Part shown: piece after piece, positions 1 to 8,530 of the stretch | Layout: each line of letters starts with the position of its first letter | Position numbering within the stretch: position 1 is the first letter of the stretch | Notes under the pieces: generated by a model | What the model was told of the DNA's origin: nothing | Seen by the model: only the letters and a program-made list of their open reading frames with translations | The model's database searches: none | Assembly (NCBI RefSeq): GCF_003206135.1 | Contig: NZ_PZJT01000002.1 | Span: 390,721-454,720 of the forward strand | Direction of reading: 5' to 3' | Length of the DNA stretch: 64,000 bases | From: Salinicola salarius | GTDB taxonomy: Bacteria > Pseudomonadota > Gammaproteobacteria > Pseudomonadales > Halomonadaceae | Made by a program: the position numbers and the translations under genes

Positions 1-80
1 GGGGCGTTTCTCGTTGTGGATGATGCAATGATTCGGGACGACCGTCTCGAACGATCGTCAGCGCGATCCGCGAGCCGGGA

Positions 81-1214
81 TCAGGATTTTTCCTTGATCA
101 TCTTCTCGCGTGCCAGGCGTGCCTGCTCTTCCTCGTAGGTGGGGAAGTCGACGTAGCCGCGAGCATCGCCGCCGTAGAAGGTGTCCGGATCGAACTCGGC
201 CAGCGGCCAGTCGTTCTGCAGGCGTTCGACCAGATCCGGGTTGGAGGTGAACGGGCGGCCGAACACCGGCAGGTCGATGATGCCGTCGTCGACCAGGCGC
301 TGCGCTTCCGCCTTGTCGAGGTTGCCGGCGAACAGCAGCGTGCCGTGATAGGCGTCGCGGAACTTGCGCAGGAACTCGCGCGGCAGCGCGTTCTGCCCCT
401 GGGCGCCCTGATCCATGATATGGACATAGGCCAGGTTGCGCTTGCTCAGCTCTTCGGCGAGGTAGAGATAGGTGCCTTCGATGTCGTCATACAGCGGCAT
501 GTCGAACAGCGTGCCGTAGGGCGTCAGACGCACGCCGACGCGATGCTCGCCGATCAGGGCGATGGAGGCGTCGATCGATTCGAGCAGCAGGCGGCAGCGA
601 TTTTCCCGCGAGCCGCCGTACTCGTCGGTGCGATCGTTGATGCCGGCGTTGATGAACTGCTCGAGCAGATAGCCGTTGGCGCCGTGCAGCTCGACCCCGT
701 CGAAGCCGGCATTGCGCGCGTTGAGCGCGGCCTGGCCGAAATCCTCGACCAGCCGGCGGCACTCTTCGGTCGTGGCGGCGCGGGGTTTGGTGGCCGCCAG
801 CATGTCGGGCTGCCCGTCTTCGTTGTAGCCGAAGGCCATGCCGCCCTGCTTGTCGGAGCTGCTGATCGGCGCGGCGCCGTTCAACTGGATCGAGGTATGC
901 GAGACACGGCCGACGTGCCAGGTCTGGCAGAAGATCACGCCGCCGCGTTCATGCACGGCCTGGGTCGCTTTCTTCCAGCCGGTGATCTGGTCGGGGCCGA
1001 AGATGCCCGGGTTGAACAGGTAGCCCTGGCCCTCGCGGGAGATCGGGCTGCCTTCGGAGATGATCAGCCCGGCGCTGGCGCGCTGGCGATAGTAGAGCGC
1101 GCCCATCTCGTCGGGCACGTCACCCTTGGCGCGGGCGCGGGTCATCGGCGCCATGACGATGCGGTTGTTCAGGCGAGTGCCGGCGAGATCGAACGGTTCG
1201 AAAAGCGATGTCAT
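81..1214 (-). CDS. nemA: Old-yellow-enzyme family alkene reductase (NemA-like)
   Basis: A 377-residue FMN-dependent ene-reductase, the family that reduces activated C=C bonds (N-ethylmaleimide, enones, nitrate esters) with NAD(P)H. The N-terminus (LFEPFDLAGTRLNNRIVMAP) and the active-site segment VELHGANGYLLEQF, with the His177/Asn180 substrate-binding pair, are typical. YGGSRENR and the late GRPFTSNPDLVERL phosphate-binding region also fit. Length is normal for the family. An AAGGAG sequence lies 8 nt before the ATG. It reads away from the gluconate genes, and no NemR-type repressor is adjacent. The cytosolic flavoprotein assignment is firm; the physiological substrate cannot be told. Confidence 0.93.
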   Translation of the reverse strand: MTSLFEPFDLAGTRLNNRIVMAPMTRARAKGDVPDEMGALYYRQRASAGLIISEGSPISREGQGYLFNPGIFGPDQITGWKKATQAVHERGGVIFCQTWHVGRVSHTSIQLNGAAPISSSDKQGGMAFGYNEDGQPDMLAATKPRAATTEECRRLVEDFGQAALNARNAGFDGVELHGANGYLLEQFINAGINDRTDEYGGSRENRCRLLLESIDASIALIGEHRVGVRLTPYGTLFDMPLYDDIEGTYLYLAEELSKRNLAYVHIMDQGAQGQNALPREFLRKFRDAYHGTLLFAGNLDKAEAQRLVDDGIIDLPVFGRPFTSNPDLVERLQNDWPLAEFDPDTFYGGDARGYVDFPTYEEEQARLAREKMIKEKS

Positions 1215-1236
1215 ATCGTGAACTCCTTTTTACGAT

Positions 1237-1272
1237 GCCGTAATCAGCGATGATGTCGTAATCAATGATGAC
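1237..1272. repeat. 18-nt tandem duplication upstream of the ene-reductase
   Basis: Two adjacent 18-nt copies (1237-1254 and 1255-1272) match at about 15 of 18 positions and share the core CGTAATCA followed by GATGA. They lie 23-58 nt upstream of the nemA-like start codon, where a promoter or operator is expected, so they may be a duplicated regulator site. They may equally be one of the slippage duplications seen throughout this window. Confidence 0.5.
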
Positions 1273-1420
1273 ATTGGGCCTTATGAGGTCAGGCCAAAAG
1301 CAAAACGAGCCCGATCTGGGCTCGCGGTCATTGGACCAAAGTCTAGGAAACAATTAGCCAGCCAACAATGAATCCTTGCGACTGACCCGATACAGGAAAG
1401 CTATCGCCGGCTAGCGGTGA

Positions 1421-1450
1421 TCGCTGGATCGCTGGATCGCTGGATCGCTG
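1421..1450. repeat. 8-nt tandem repeat (TCGCTGGA, 3.75 copies)
   Basis: A perfect 8-nt unit TCGCTGGA repeats nearly four times in the spacer just downstream of the SDR gene (minus strand). No hairpin or coding function is visible. Confidence 0.8.
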
Positions 1451-1463
1451 TCGTGAGGCGTGT

Positions 1464-2231
1464 TCAGACCACCGAGGTCATGCCGCCGTCGACGAACACG
1501 TTCTGCCCGGAGACGAAGTTCGATGCGCCGGAGCAGAAGTAGATCAGCGTGCCCACCAGTTCCTCGACCTGGCCCCAGCGTTGCGCCGGGGTGCGCTTCT
1601 CGATCCAGGCGTTGAAGTCGTCGTCCTGCCATAGCGCCTGGTTCATGTCGGTCTGGAAGTAGCCGGGGGAGAGGCAGTTGACCTGGATGCCGTAGCGGGC
1701 CAGATCCGCCGCCATGCCCTGGGTCAGTAGCGCCACGCCACCCTTGGAGGCGGCATAGGGCACGATGGTTTCCCGCGCGAGCTTCGACTGCACCGAGCCG
1801 ATATTGACGATCTTGCCGCTGCCGCGCTCGGACATCGCCGGGCTCAGCGCCTTGGAGACATAGAAAGCGCTGGAGAGGTTGGTGGCGATTACCGCCTCCC
1901 AGTCGGCGGGGTCGAAGTCGTTGAACGGGGCGCGCTTCTGCAGGCCGGCGTTGTTGACCAGAATGTCCGGCACGCCGAGACGCTCGACCAGCGGGTCGAT
2001 GGCGGCCTTCACGGCCTCGGCATCGGTCACGTCGAATGCCACCGCATCGACGCTGGCGCCGGTTTCCGCCGCCAGCTTCCGGGCGGCTTCCTCGGCCGCT
2101 TCCTGCCGGCGCCCGTGAAGAATCACGTGGGCGCCCTGTTCGGCCAGCCCGCGTGCCAGCGCGTTGCCCAGCCCGCGCGTGGAACCGGTGACCAGCGCCA
2201 GCCGGTCGCGAATGTCGAATAGGTCTTTCAT
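1464..2231 (-). CDS. SDR oxidoreductase, gluconate 5-dehydrogenase-like
   Basis: A 255-residue classical short-chain dehydrogenase. The cofactor motif TGSTRGLG is at residues 15-22 and NNAG near 93-96. The catalytic Ser146, Tyr159 and Lys163 (PYAASK) are present, with a C-terminal VDGG. The opening LFDIRDRLALVTGSTRGLG resembles gluconate 5-dehydrogenases (IdnO type), which interconvert D-gluconate and 5-keto-D-gluconate. The gene lies directly downstream of a GntP-type gluconate permease on the same strand, which supports sugar-acid use. AGGGAG precedes the ATG. The exact polyol or sugar-acid substrate is inferred from similarity and context. Confidence 0.85.
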   Translation of the reverse strand: MKDLFDIRDRLALVTGSTRGLGNALARGLAEQGAHVILHGRRQEAAEEAARKLAAETGASVDAVAFDVTDAEAVKAAIDPLVERLGVPDILVNNAGLQKRAPFNDFDPADWEAVIATNLSSAFYVSKALSPAMSERGSGKIVNIGSVQSKLARETIVPYAASKGGVALLTQGMAADLARYGIQVNCLSPGYFQTDMNQALWQDDDFNAWIEKRTPAQRWGQVEELVGTLIYFCSGASNFVSGQNVFVDGGMTSVV

Positions 2232-2275
2232 CGTTCTCCCTTATGGCCAATTTCAATGGCTAGCGCGTCTGCGAT

Positions 2276-3655
2276 CTAGAAAATCAGGTAAACCACGCAG
2301 GCCAGCACGAACCCGACCAGGGACTCCAGCGCCTGCTGCACGGTCCAGGTCATCAGCGTGGTCTTCACGTCCATTCCCAGCAGGCGGCCCACCAGCCAGA
2401 AGCCGGAGTCGTTGACGTGGCCGGCGAAGACCGAGCCGGCGGCGGTGGCCAGCGTGATCGCGACCACCTGCATGGCGGAGAAATCGCCATTGGCCACGGC
2501 CGGCGCCATCAGCCCGGCGGCAGTCACCAGCGCCACGGTGGCGGAACCCTGCGCCAGACGCATCACCACGGCGACGAGGTAGGCGGCGGCGATGACCGGC
2601 AGGCCCAGGTCGCTCATCGAATCGGACAGCGCATCGCCGATGCCGGAAGCCTGCAGCACGCCACCGAACATGCCGCCGGCGCCGGTGATCAGGATTACCG
2701 AGCAGATCGGCCCCAGCGAGGAGTCGACGATCTTCTCCAGGGCGCTGCCGCCTTCGCCGCGACGGCTGCCCAGCACGTAGATCGCCACCAGTACCGAAAT
2801 CAGCAGCGCGATCGGCGTCTCGCCCAGCGAGGAGAGGAACTGGAACCAGGTGGCGTCGCTGTCGGCCACGCCGGCGGCGCGGGCGAAGTCGAGCCCGGTG
2901 TTGAGAAAGATCAGTGCCAGCGGCAGCAACAGCAGCGCGATGACCGTGCCGACGCCAGGCGGATTTTGAATCTCGTCGTTGTCCTGGCCGCCGAACAGGC
3001 TCACTTCCAGCCGAAAATCGAAGCGGTTGGCGGCGAAGCGCCCCCACAGGTAACCGGAGAGATACCACATCGGGAAGGCGATGAGGATGCCCACCAGCAG
3101 CACCAGCCCGAGGTTGGCGCCGTAGAGCTCGGTGGCGGTGACCGGGCCGGGATGCGGCGGCACGAACACGTGCATCACCGAGAACGCCGCCGCCGCCGGC
3201 AGGGCGTAGAGCAGCACCGGACCACCCAGACGCTTGGCCACGGCGAAGATGATCGGCAGCATCACGATCAGGCCGGCATCGAAGAAGATCGGAAAGCCCA
3301 TGATCAGCGAAGCGATGCCCAGCGCGAACGGGGCGCGGGCCTCGCCGAACAGCGATACCATCCGTTCCGCCAGCACCTGGGCGCCGCCGGAGTGCTCCAC
3401 CAGCTTGCCCAGCATCGCGCCGAAGCCGACCAGCAGTGCCACCGAACCCAGCGTGCCGGCGAAACTGTCGGTCATGGTATCGACGATGGCGCCGGCGGGG
3501 ATGCCGGTGGCGAACGCGGTCAGCAGGCTGACCAGCACCAGTGTCGGAAAGGCGTGCAGATGAAAGCGAATGATGAGGATCAGCAGCAGTGCGATCGCTG
3601 CAGCGGCGATACCCAACAGCGGTCCTGCCGTCAGGGTTTGCGTCCAGTCGTCCAT
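2276..3655 (-). CDS. GntP family gluconate:H+ symporter
   Basis: A 459-residue inner-membrane permease with about 12-14 hydrophobic segments. GntP-family stretches include FPTLVLVSLLTAFATGIP near the start, GFPIFFDAGLIVMLPI, HVFVPPHPGPVTATE and a C-terminal half with ITGAGGMFGGVLQASGIG. It would import gluconate or a related sugar acid for the SDR encoded 44 nt downstream. The open frame continues 70 codons upstream, but the ATG at 3655 is preferred: it has GGGAGAG just upstream, and the extra residues are hydrophilic and unlike the family. No gluconokinase is in the window. Confidence 0.88.
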   Translation of the reverse strand: MDDWTQTLTAGPLLGIAAAAIALLLILIIRFHLHAFPTLVLVSLLTAFATGIPAGAIVDTMTDSFAGTLGSVALLVGFGAMLGKLVEHSGGAQVLAERMVSLFGEARAPFALGIASLIMGFPIFFDAGLIVMLPIIFAVAKRLGGPVLLYALPAAAAFSVMHVFVPPHPGPVTATELYGANLGLVLLVGILIAFPMWYLSGYLWGRFAANRFDFRLEVSLFGGQDNDEIQNPPGVGTVIALLLLPLALIFLNTGLDFARAAGVADSDATWFQFLSSLGETPIALLISVLVAIYVLGSRRGEGGSALEKIVDSSLGPICSVILITGAGGMFGGVLQASGIGDALSDSMSDLGLPVIAAAYLVAVVMRLAQGSATVALVTAAGLMAPAVANGDFSAMQVVAITLATAAGSVFAGHVNDSGFWLVGRLLGMDVKTTLMTWTVQQALESLVGFVLACVVYLIF

Positions 3656-3978
3656 GAGGCTCTCCCGGAAGTGGTCATTGCGATGCCACCGTTGCACGAA
3701 GCCAGAGCACGGCCAATACGACGTTGGTGGCCGGCCGCGCGAACGGTCTGAGCGGTGGCCAGATACGGCCAACACTGGCTGGGTCACTCTCAGCGTCGGA
3801 CAGCTGGTCACGTATCGCCAATTTTTTATCGCCTGATGGCTGCAATCATTGCGGCCATCAGCCATGAGTCACTGGCGCATGCTAGGCTCAACGGCAGCCA
3901 CGACTGTTTTCTCGAGCTGTTTTTTCGAACCGTTTTTTGAATCGGTTTTTGAACCGTTTTCTGGACCGCTTTCTGGAG
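3656..3978. other. Divergent spacer gntP-like / S9 peptidase
   Basis: This 323-nt spacer separates divergent genes. It contains a 29-nt near-perfect palindrome (3833-3861) next to an A/T-rich tract, and a 12-nt periodic repeat (3909-3980) leading into the peptidase start. No separate gene was seen. Confidence 0.6.
3833..3861. promoter_or_regulatory. 29-nt near-perfect palindrome between divergent genes
   Basis: The outer arms CTGATGGC (3833-3840) and GCCATCAG (3854-3861) enclose inner arms GCAAT (3842-3846) and ATTGC (3848-3852) around C3847. The only mismatch, T3841/G3853, would be a G-U pair in RNA. It lies about 180 nt upstream of the gntP-like start and about 120 nt upstream of the peptidase start, beside an ATTTTTT tract. 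It could be a regulator site or a hairpin; no family could be assigned. Confidence 0.5.
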
Positions 3979-3980
3979 AT
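3909..3980. repeat. 12-nt periodic repeat at the peptidase 5' end
   Basis: About six imperfect 12-nt units of the form TTTTTGAACCG occur in tandem from 3909 to 3980. In the peptidase frame they would read as repeated Asn-Arg-Phe-Leu. They end exactly at the CTGGAG that could serve the ATG at 3979, so the repeat either forms the leader or, if translation starts at the in-frame TTG at 3937, adds 14 residues. Confidence 0.7.
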
Positions 3981-6270
3981 GCCCGTGCTTCACTTTCCGC
4001 CTTGTCGTTACCAGTCGGCCGATCCCGAGACGGCCGGCGTCCCGAACGAAGACCCGTACCGCTGGCTGGAGGCGATAGATGGCGCCGAGTCGCTGGCCTG
4101 GGTCGAGGACCAGAACCGCCGGACGCTGGCGCGCTTCGCGGACGCCGAGTTCGCGTCGCTGGAGACCGGATTGCGCGAGATTCTGGACGCCGACGACCGC
4201 ATTCCGTTCGTGGTGAAACGCGGCGAGCATTACTACAACTTCTGGCAGGACGCCGAACATCCGCGCGGCCTGTGGCGACGCACCACCTGGGATTCCTATC
4301 GGCAGCCGCGACCGGTGTGGGAGGTGCTGATCGACGTCGACGCGCTGAACGCCGCCGAAGGGGAGAACTGGGTCTGGCACGGCGCGAGCTGCCTGGAACC
4401 GGCGCATCCCGGCGAGCCCTGGGAGCGCGCCTTGATCTCGCTCTCCCGCGGCGGCGCGGATGCCGACGTCACCCGCGAGTTCGATCTCATCGGCAAGCGC
4501 TGGGTCGGGGGCGGGGTCGATCGCGAAGGCGAACACGGCTTCACGCGGCCGGAGGCCAAGGGCGGCATGAGCTGGATCGACCGCGACACGGTGTTCGTCT
4601 ATACCGACTTCGGTGGCGCCGACTCGGGCTCGGAAAACGATTCGCTGACCAGTTCCGGCTATCCGCGGCGCGTCAAGCGCTGGCGGCGGGGCGAGCCGCT
4701 GAGCGAGGCGGAAACCGTCTTCGAGGCCGCCGAGCAGGATTTGATGGCCGTCGCCTTCCACGATAGCACTCGCGGCTTCGAACGCGACTTCATCCATCAC
4801 GCGCTGGCGTTCTACGAGCAGCGTCTGCTCGAAATCACGCCGGATGGACAGCATGTGCCCATCGAGGTGCCGCTCTCCGCCCAGGCATCGGTCCATCGGG
4901 AATGGTTGCTGGTCCATCTGCGCGAGGACTGGACCCTGAATAGCGGGAACGGCGGGAACGGCGGGAACGGCGGGAACGGCGGGAACGGCGGGAACGGCGG
5001 GAACGGCGGGAACGGCGGGAACGACGCCGCCGTGACGTATCCCAGCGGTGCGCTGCTGGCGATCGACTACGAGACGTTCAAGCGCGGCGATCGCGACTTC
5101 ACCACGCTGTTCGTGCCGGATGCGCACCGCTCGCTGGAAGGTTTCGAGTGGACACGGCACTACCTGGTGCTGGATGTCCTCGAGGACGTCAAGCATCGCC
5201 TGCAGGTACTGACGCCGGGGCAGGGCGACGACTGGTCGCCGCGGCCGCTGGCCGGGCTGCCCGCGACCGGCGAGATCGGCGTCGCGGCCGTCGACGACGA
5301 GGAGAGCGACGAGGTCTTCGTCATCATTACCGACTATCTCACCCCCACGACGCTGGCGCGCCTGGACCTGAAACATCGGGATTTGGCGCAACTAGACGCG
5401 CCGCCGGAAACGGTCAAGCGCGCGCCGAGCTTCTTCGAGACGCAAGGCATGCAGGTGACGCAGCGCTTCGCCACCAGCCTGGACGGCACGTCGATTCCCT
5501 ACTTTCTGGTGCTGCCGGCCGGCGCGGGAGATCCAGCGAACGGCAACGCTGACAGGCCGACCGCGCCGCTGCCGACGCTGCTCTACGGCTACGGCGGCTT
5601 CGAGATCTCGCTGACGCCGCACTACATCGCCGGCGCCGGGCGCAGCTGGCTTTCCCGCGGCGGGGCCTACGTGGTCGCCAACATTCGCGGCGGCGGCGAG
5701 TACGGCCCGCGCTGGCATCGCGCCGCGCTCAAGGGCGAACGGCACAAGGCGTTCGAGGACTTCGCCGCCGTCGCCGAGGATCTGGTCGCCACCGGCGTCA
5801 CCACGCCGGACAAGCTCGGCATCCAGGGCGGTTCCAACGGCGGCCTGCTGGTCGGCAACATGATCACCCGCTACCCGGATCACTTCGCTGCGGCGGTGTG
5901 CGAGGTGCCGCTGCTCGACATGCAGCGCTACCACCTGCTGCTGGCGGGCGCCTCGTGGATGGCGGAGTACGGCGACCCGGACAGCGACGACTGGGACAAT
6001 TTCCTCAAAGACTACTCGCCGTATCACAACCTGTGCGAGGGCGTGGATTATCCGGCGGTGCTGTTCACCACCTCGACCCGGGACGACCGCGTCCACCCCG
6101 GCCACGCCCGCAAGATGATGGCGCGCATGGAAGCGATGGGCGCGGGCAACGTCTACTACTACGAAAACACCGAAGGCGGCCACGGCGGCGCGGCAGACAA
6201 TGCCCAGCGGGCGAAGCTGGGCGCGCTGGCGTGGCGGTTCTTGTGGAACGAGCTGGGTGATGGCGAGTGA
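3979..6270 (+). CDS. S9A family prolyl oligopeptidase
   Basis: A 763-residue serine peptidase. The N-terminal beta-propeller region begins with the S9A signature EDPYRWLE. The C-terminal alpha/beta-hydrolase domain has nucleophile Ser619 in GGSNGG, the acid in TRDDRVHP (Asp702/703) and His735 in EGGHGG. The family cleaves short proline-containing peptides, usually in the cytoplasm; no signal peptide is visible. ATG 3979 is chosen because the family-like sequence starts there and CTGGAG lies close before it; an in-frame TTG at 3937 would add a repetitive 14 residues. Residues 322-348 are a Gly-Gly-Asn repeat inserted between propeller segments, which is not a normal family feature. Confidence 0.9.
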   Translation: MPVLHFPPCRYQSADPETAGVPNEDPYRWLEAIDGAESLAWVEDQNRRTLARFADAEFASLETGLREILDADDRIPFVVKRGEHYYNFWQDAEHPRGLWRRTTWDSYRQPRPVWEVLIDVDALNAAEGENWVWHGASCLEPAHPGEPWERALISLSRGGADADVTREFDLIGKRWVGGGVDREGEHGFTRPEAKGGMSWIDRDTVFVYTDFGGADSGSENDSLTSSGYPRRVKRWRRGEPLSEAETVFEAAEQDLMAVAFHDSTRGFERDFIHHALAFYEQRLLEITPDGQHVPIEVPLSAQASVHREWLLVHLREDWTLNSGNGGNGGNGGNGGNGGNGGNGGNGGNDAAVTYPSGALLAIDYETFKRGDRDFTTLFVPDAHRSLEGFEWTRHYLVLDVLEDVKHRLQVLTPGQGDDWSPRPLAGLPATGEIGVAAVDDEESDEVFVIITDYLTPTTLARLDLKHRDLAQLDAPPETVKRAPSFFETQGMQVTQRFATSLDGTSIPYFLVLPAGAGDPANGNADRPTAPLPTLLYGYGGFEISLTPHYIAGAGRSWLSRGGAYVVANIRGGGEYGPRWHRAALKGERHKAFEDFAAVAEDLVATGVTTPDKLGIQGGSNGGLLVGNMITRYPDHFAAAVCEVPLLDMQRYHLLLAGASWMAEYGDPDSDDWDNFLKDYSPYHNLCEGVDYPAVLFTTSTRDDRVHPGHARKMMARMEAMGAGNVYYYENTEGGHGGAADNAQRAKLGALAWRFLWNELGDGE
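4942..5022 (+). repeat. 9-nt coding minisatellite (GGCGGGAAC), nine units
   Basis: One imperfect unit (4942-4950) is followed by eight perfect copies of GGCGGGAAC (4951-5022). They encode repeated Gly-Gly-Asn inside the propeller domain of the S9 peptidase. The 9-nt unit keeps the frame, so copy-number changes alter loop length without breaking the protein. Confidence 0.97.
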
Positions 6271-6378
6271 GGCATCCGAGGCCGAGCGGGGAGCTTTGAA
6301 CGCGATCTCTTTTGGTGACGCGGCGAGAGCTGCGTCATACTGCGGCCCATTCAATACCTCTTCTGGAAGACCCGATCG

Positions 6379-7335
6379 ATGAGCCAGAACGCTATCAAGC
6401 TCGGCGTGGTGATGGACCCCATCGCCGATATCACCTACAAGAAGGACACCACCCTGACGCTTTTGTGGGCGGCGGAAGCGATGGGCTGGTCGCTCTACTA
6501 TCTCGAGCAGGAAGATCTCTACCTCTACGAAGGGCGCGCCATGGGCAGCGTGCGCCCGCTCAAGGTGCATCGCGATCCGCAGCACTGGTATGACCTGGGC
6601 GAGCGCGAGGCCATGCCGCTCGGCGAGCTCGACGTGATCCTGATGCGCAAGGATCCGCCGGTGGACAGCCACTTCCTCAACGCCGTCCATCTGCTGGCGT
6701 TTGCCGAGCGGGAAGGCACGCTGGTGGTCAACCCGACCCGGGCGCTGTTCGAGTGCAACGAGAAGCTGTTCGCCCAGCAGTTCGCCCACTGCATTCCGCC
6801 GACGGTGGTCTCTTGCCGTGATGCGGTGCTGCGCGCCTTCCAGGCCGAGCATGGCGATACCATCTTCAAACCGCTGGACGGCATGGGCGGCACCGGCATC
6901 TTCCATATCGGCCCCGAAGGCCGCAATCTCGGCGCGGTGATCGAGCAGCTCACCGAGCGTGGCCAGCGCCAGATCATGGCCCAGCGCTATCTGCCGGAGA
7001 TCAAGGATGGCGATACGCGCATCCTGCTGGTCGACGGCGAGCCGGTGCCCTACGGGCTGGCGCGCATTCCCAGCGCCGGCGAGACCCGCGGCAACCTGGC
7101 CGCCGGCGGCCGCGGCGTCTCCCGCGAGCTGACGGATCGCGACTACTGGCTGGTCGAACAGGTGCAGCCGATGATCCGCGAGAAGGGCCTGCTGTTCGTC
7201 GGCCTCGACGTGATCGGCGACTACATCACCGAGATCAACGTCACCAGCCCCACCTGCGTGCGCGAGATCGACGACCAGCGCGGCACCGATATCGCCGCTC
7301 AGCTGATGGCGGCGATCGCCAAGCGACTCGGCTGA
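6379..7335 (+). CDS. gshB: Glutathione synthetase
   Basis: A 318-residue ATP-grasp enzyme joining gamma-glutamylcysteine and glycine to give glutathione. It starts with IKLGVVMDPIADITYKKDTT, the usual GshB opening. The central ATP-grasp segment FKPLDGMGGTGIF and the substrate loop AAGGRGVSREL are present, as is the late GLDVIGDYITEINVTSPTC. Length matches the E. coli enzyme (about 316). It is the first gene of the gshB-yqgE-ruvX set seen in many gammaproteobacteria. Confidence 0.97.
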   Translation: MSQNAIKLGVVMDPIADITYKKDTTLTLLWAAEAMGWSLYYLEQEDLYLYEGRAMGSVRPLKVHRDPQHWYDLGEREAMPLGELDVILMRKDPPVDSHFLNAVHLLAFAEREGTLVVNPTRALFECNEKLFAQQFAHCIPPTVVSCRDAVLRAFQAEHGDTIFKPLDGMGGTGIFHIGPEGRNLGAVIEQLTERGQRQIMAQRYLPEIKDGDTRILLVDGEPVPYGLARIPSAGETRGNLAAGGRGVSRELTDRDYWLVEQVQPMIREKGLLFVGLDVIGDYITEINVTSPTCVREIDDQRGTDIAAQLMAAIAKRLG

Positions 7336-7443
7336 TCCGGTCTAGCCTGGCACAGGTGATACACTGGACCCCTTTCCTCCATGACTGGCGGTTCGCGGCC
7401 TGTTTGCCGGGCCGGGCCGCTGCGCGATGCCCGACGGAGCCCT

Positions 7444-8037
7444 ATGTCCACGAACAGGCCAACATCCATGCCTACGCCGATGCAGAGCCTCAAACACTAT
7501 TTCCTGATGGCGATGCCGCACCTGGAAGATCCCAACTTCGCAGGGACGCTGACCTATCTCTGCGATCATGACGACGACGGCACCCTGGGCGTCATCGTCA
7601 ACCGCCCCTCGGAGCTGACGCTGGACGGGCTGTTCGAGCAGCTCGATATCGAATCCGAGCCCGGCCCGCACAACGATGTGCTGGTCTACAACGGCGGGCC
7701 GACCTACCGCGATCGCGGTTTCATCCTGCACCGTGGCAACGCCAGCGACTGGGATTCCAGCATCCAGGTCGCCGACGGCCTGGCGCTGACCACGTCGATG
7801 GACATGCTGCAGGCGATCGCCCAGCGACGCGGCCCGGAGCAGTACCTGGTGACGCTGGGATGCGCGGGCTGGAAGTCCGGCCAGCTCGAGGACGAGCTCA
7901 AGCAGAACACCTGGCTGACCGTCGAAGGCGACGCCGCGATCCTGTTCGAGCGCCCGCCGGAGCAGCGCCTGAGCGCGGCCGCCGGCATCCTCGGGGTCGA
8001 TCTCAACCTGATGACCCGCGACGCCGGACACGCCTGA
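7444..8037 (+). CDS. yqgE: YqgE/AlgH family protein
   Basis: A 197-residue protein of the UPF0301 (YqgE/AlgH) family. It shows the family blocks HYFLMAMPHLEDPNFAGTLT, GVIVNRP, GGPTYRDRGFILH and CAGWKSGQLEDEL. The biochemical function is not established; Pseudomonas AlgH is linked to alginate regulation. The ATG at 7444 has GGAG upstream; the frame stays open 21 codons further without family-like sequence. It lies between gshB and ruvX, the common arrangement, and its TGA overlaps the ruvX start. Confidence 0.93.
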   Translation: MSTNRPTSMPTPMQSLKHYFLMAMPHLEDPNFAGTLTYLCDHDDDGTLGVIVNRPSELTLDGLFEQLDIESEPGPHNDVLVYNGGPTYRDRGFILHRGNASDWDSSIQVADGLALTTSMDMLQAIAQRRGPEQYLVTLGCAGWKSGQLEDELKQNTWLTVEGDAAILFERPPEQRLSAAAGILGVDLNLMTRDAGHA

Positions 8038-8507
8038 TGGCAGCGGCGATGGATGGCAAGCTGGGCCGGCGTCTTGTCATGGCGTTCGACTACGGCACGC
8101 GGCGTATCGGCGTGGCGGTCGGCAACGAGATGCTGTGTTCCGCCAGCGGTCTGGAGCCGCTGACCGCTCGCGACGGGATCCCGGACTGGGTCAAGGTCGA
8201 GAAGCTGTTGAAGGAGTGGCAGCCGGATCTGCTGGTGGTGGGGCTGCCGATCCACGACGACGGCAGCGAATCCGAGATGAGCGTGCGTGCCCGCAAGTTC
8301 GGCAACCGCCTGCACGGGCGCTTCGGCAAGCCGGTCGAGATGTTCGACGAGCGCGGCACCACCCGCGCCGCCAAGCTGATCGCCCAGGGGCAGGGCCACA
8401 AGGGCAACTACCGCGATCGCGGCGTGGATGGCATCGCCGCGCAGTTGATCCTGGAGAGCTGGTTCAACCGCGAGTCGCTTCCGTCCGGTATCCCCGACGT
8501 ACGGTGA
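8037..8507 (+). CDS. ruvX: Holliday junction resolvase-like nuclease RuvX (YqgF)
   Basis: A 156-residue RNase H-fold protein of the YqgF family, implicated in pre-16S rRNA 5' processing and in Holliday-junction resolution. Visible motifs are AFDYGTRRIGVAVG (first catalytic Asp), LVVGLPIHDDGSESEMSVRARKF, FDERGTTRAAK (Glu) and NYRDRGVDGIAAQLIL (last Asp). The ATG overlaps the yqgE stop by one base (TGATG), so translation is probably coupled. Confidence 0.93.
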   Translation: MAAAMDGKLGRRLVMAFDYGTRRIGVAVGNEMLCSASGLEPLTARDGIPDWVKVEKLLKEWQPDLLVVGLPIHDDGSESEMSVRARKFGNRLHGRFGKPVEMFDERGTTRAAKLIAQGQGHKGNYRDRGVDGIAAQLILESWFNRESLPSGIPDVR

Positions 8508-8530
8508 CCATCGCCTAAGGAAGAGAATGG

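Noticed and set aside
37..59. Hairpin downstream of the ene-reductase as a terminator
   Set aside because: The 9-bp arms have a mismatch and no T-tract follows on the minus strand.
2417..3751. Long open frame antisense to the gntP-like gene (and similar long antisense frames over puuA, puuP and the SSS gene)
   Set aside because: These run opposite to well-recognised genes in high-GC DNA, lack ribosome-binding sites and family motifs, and have the Arg/Gly/Gln/His-rich composition of shadow frames.
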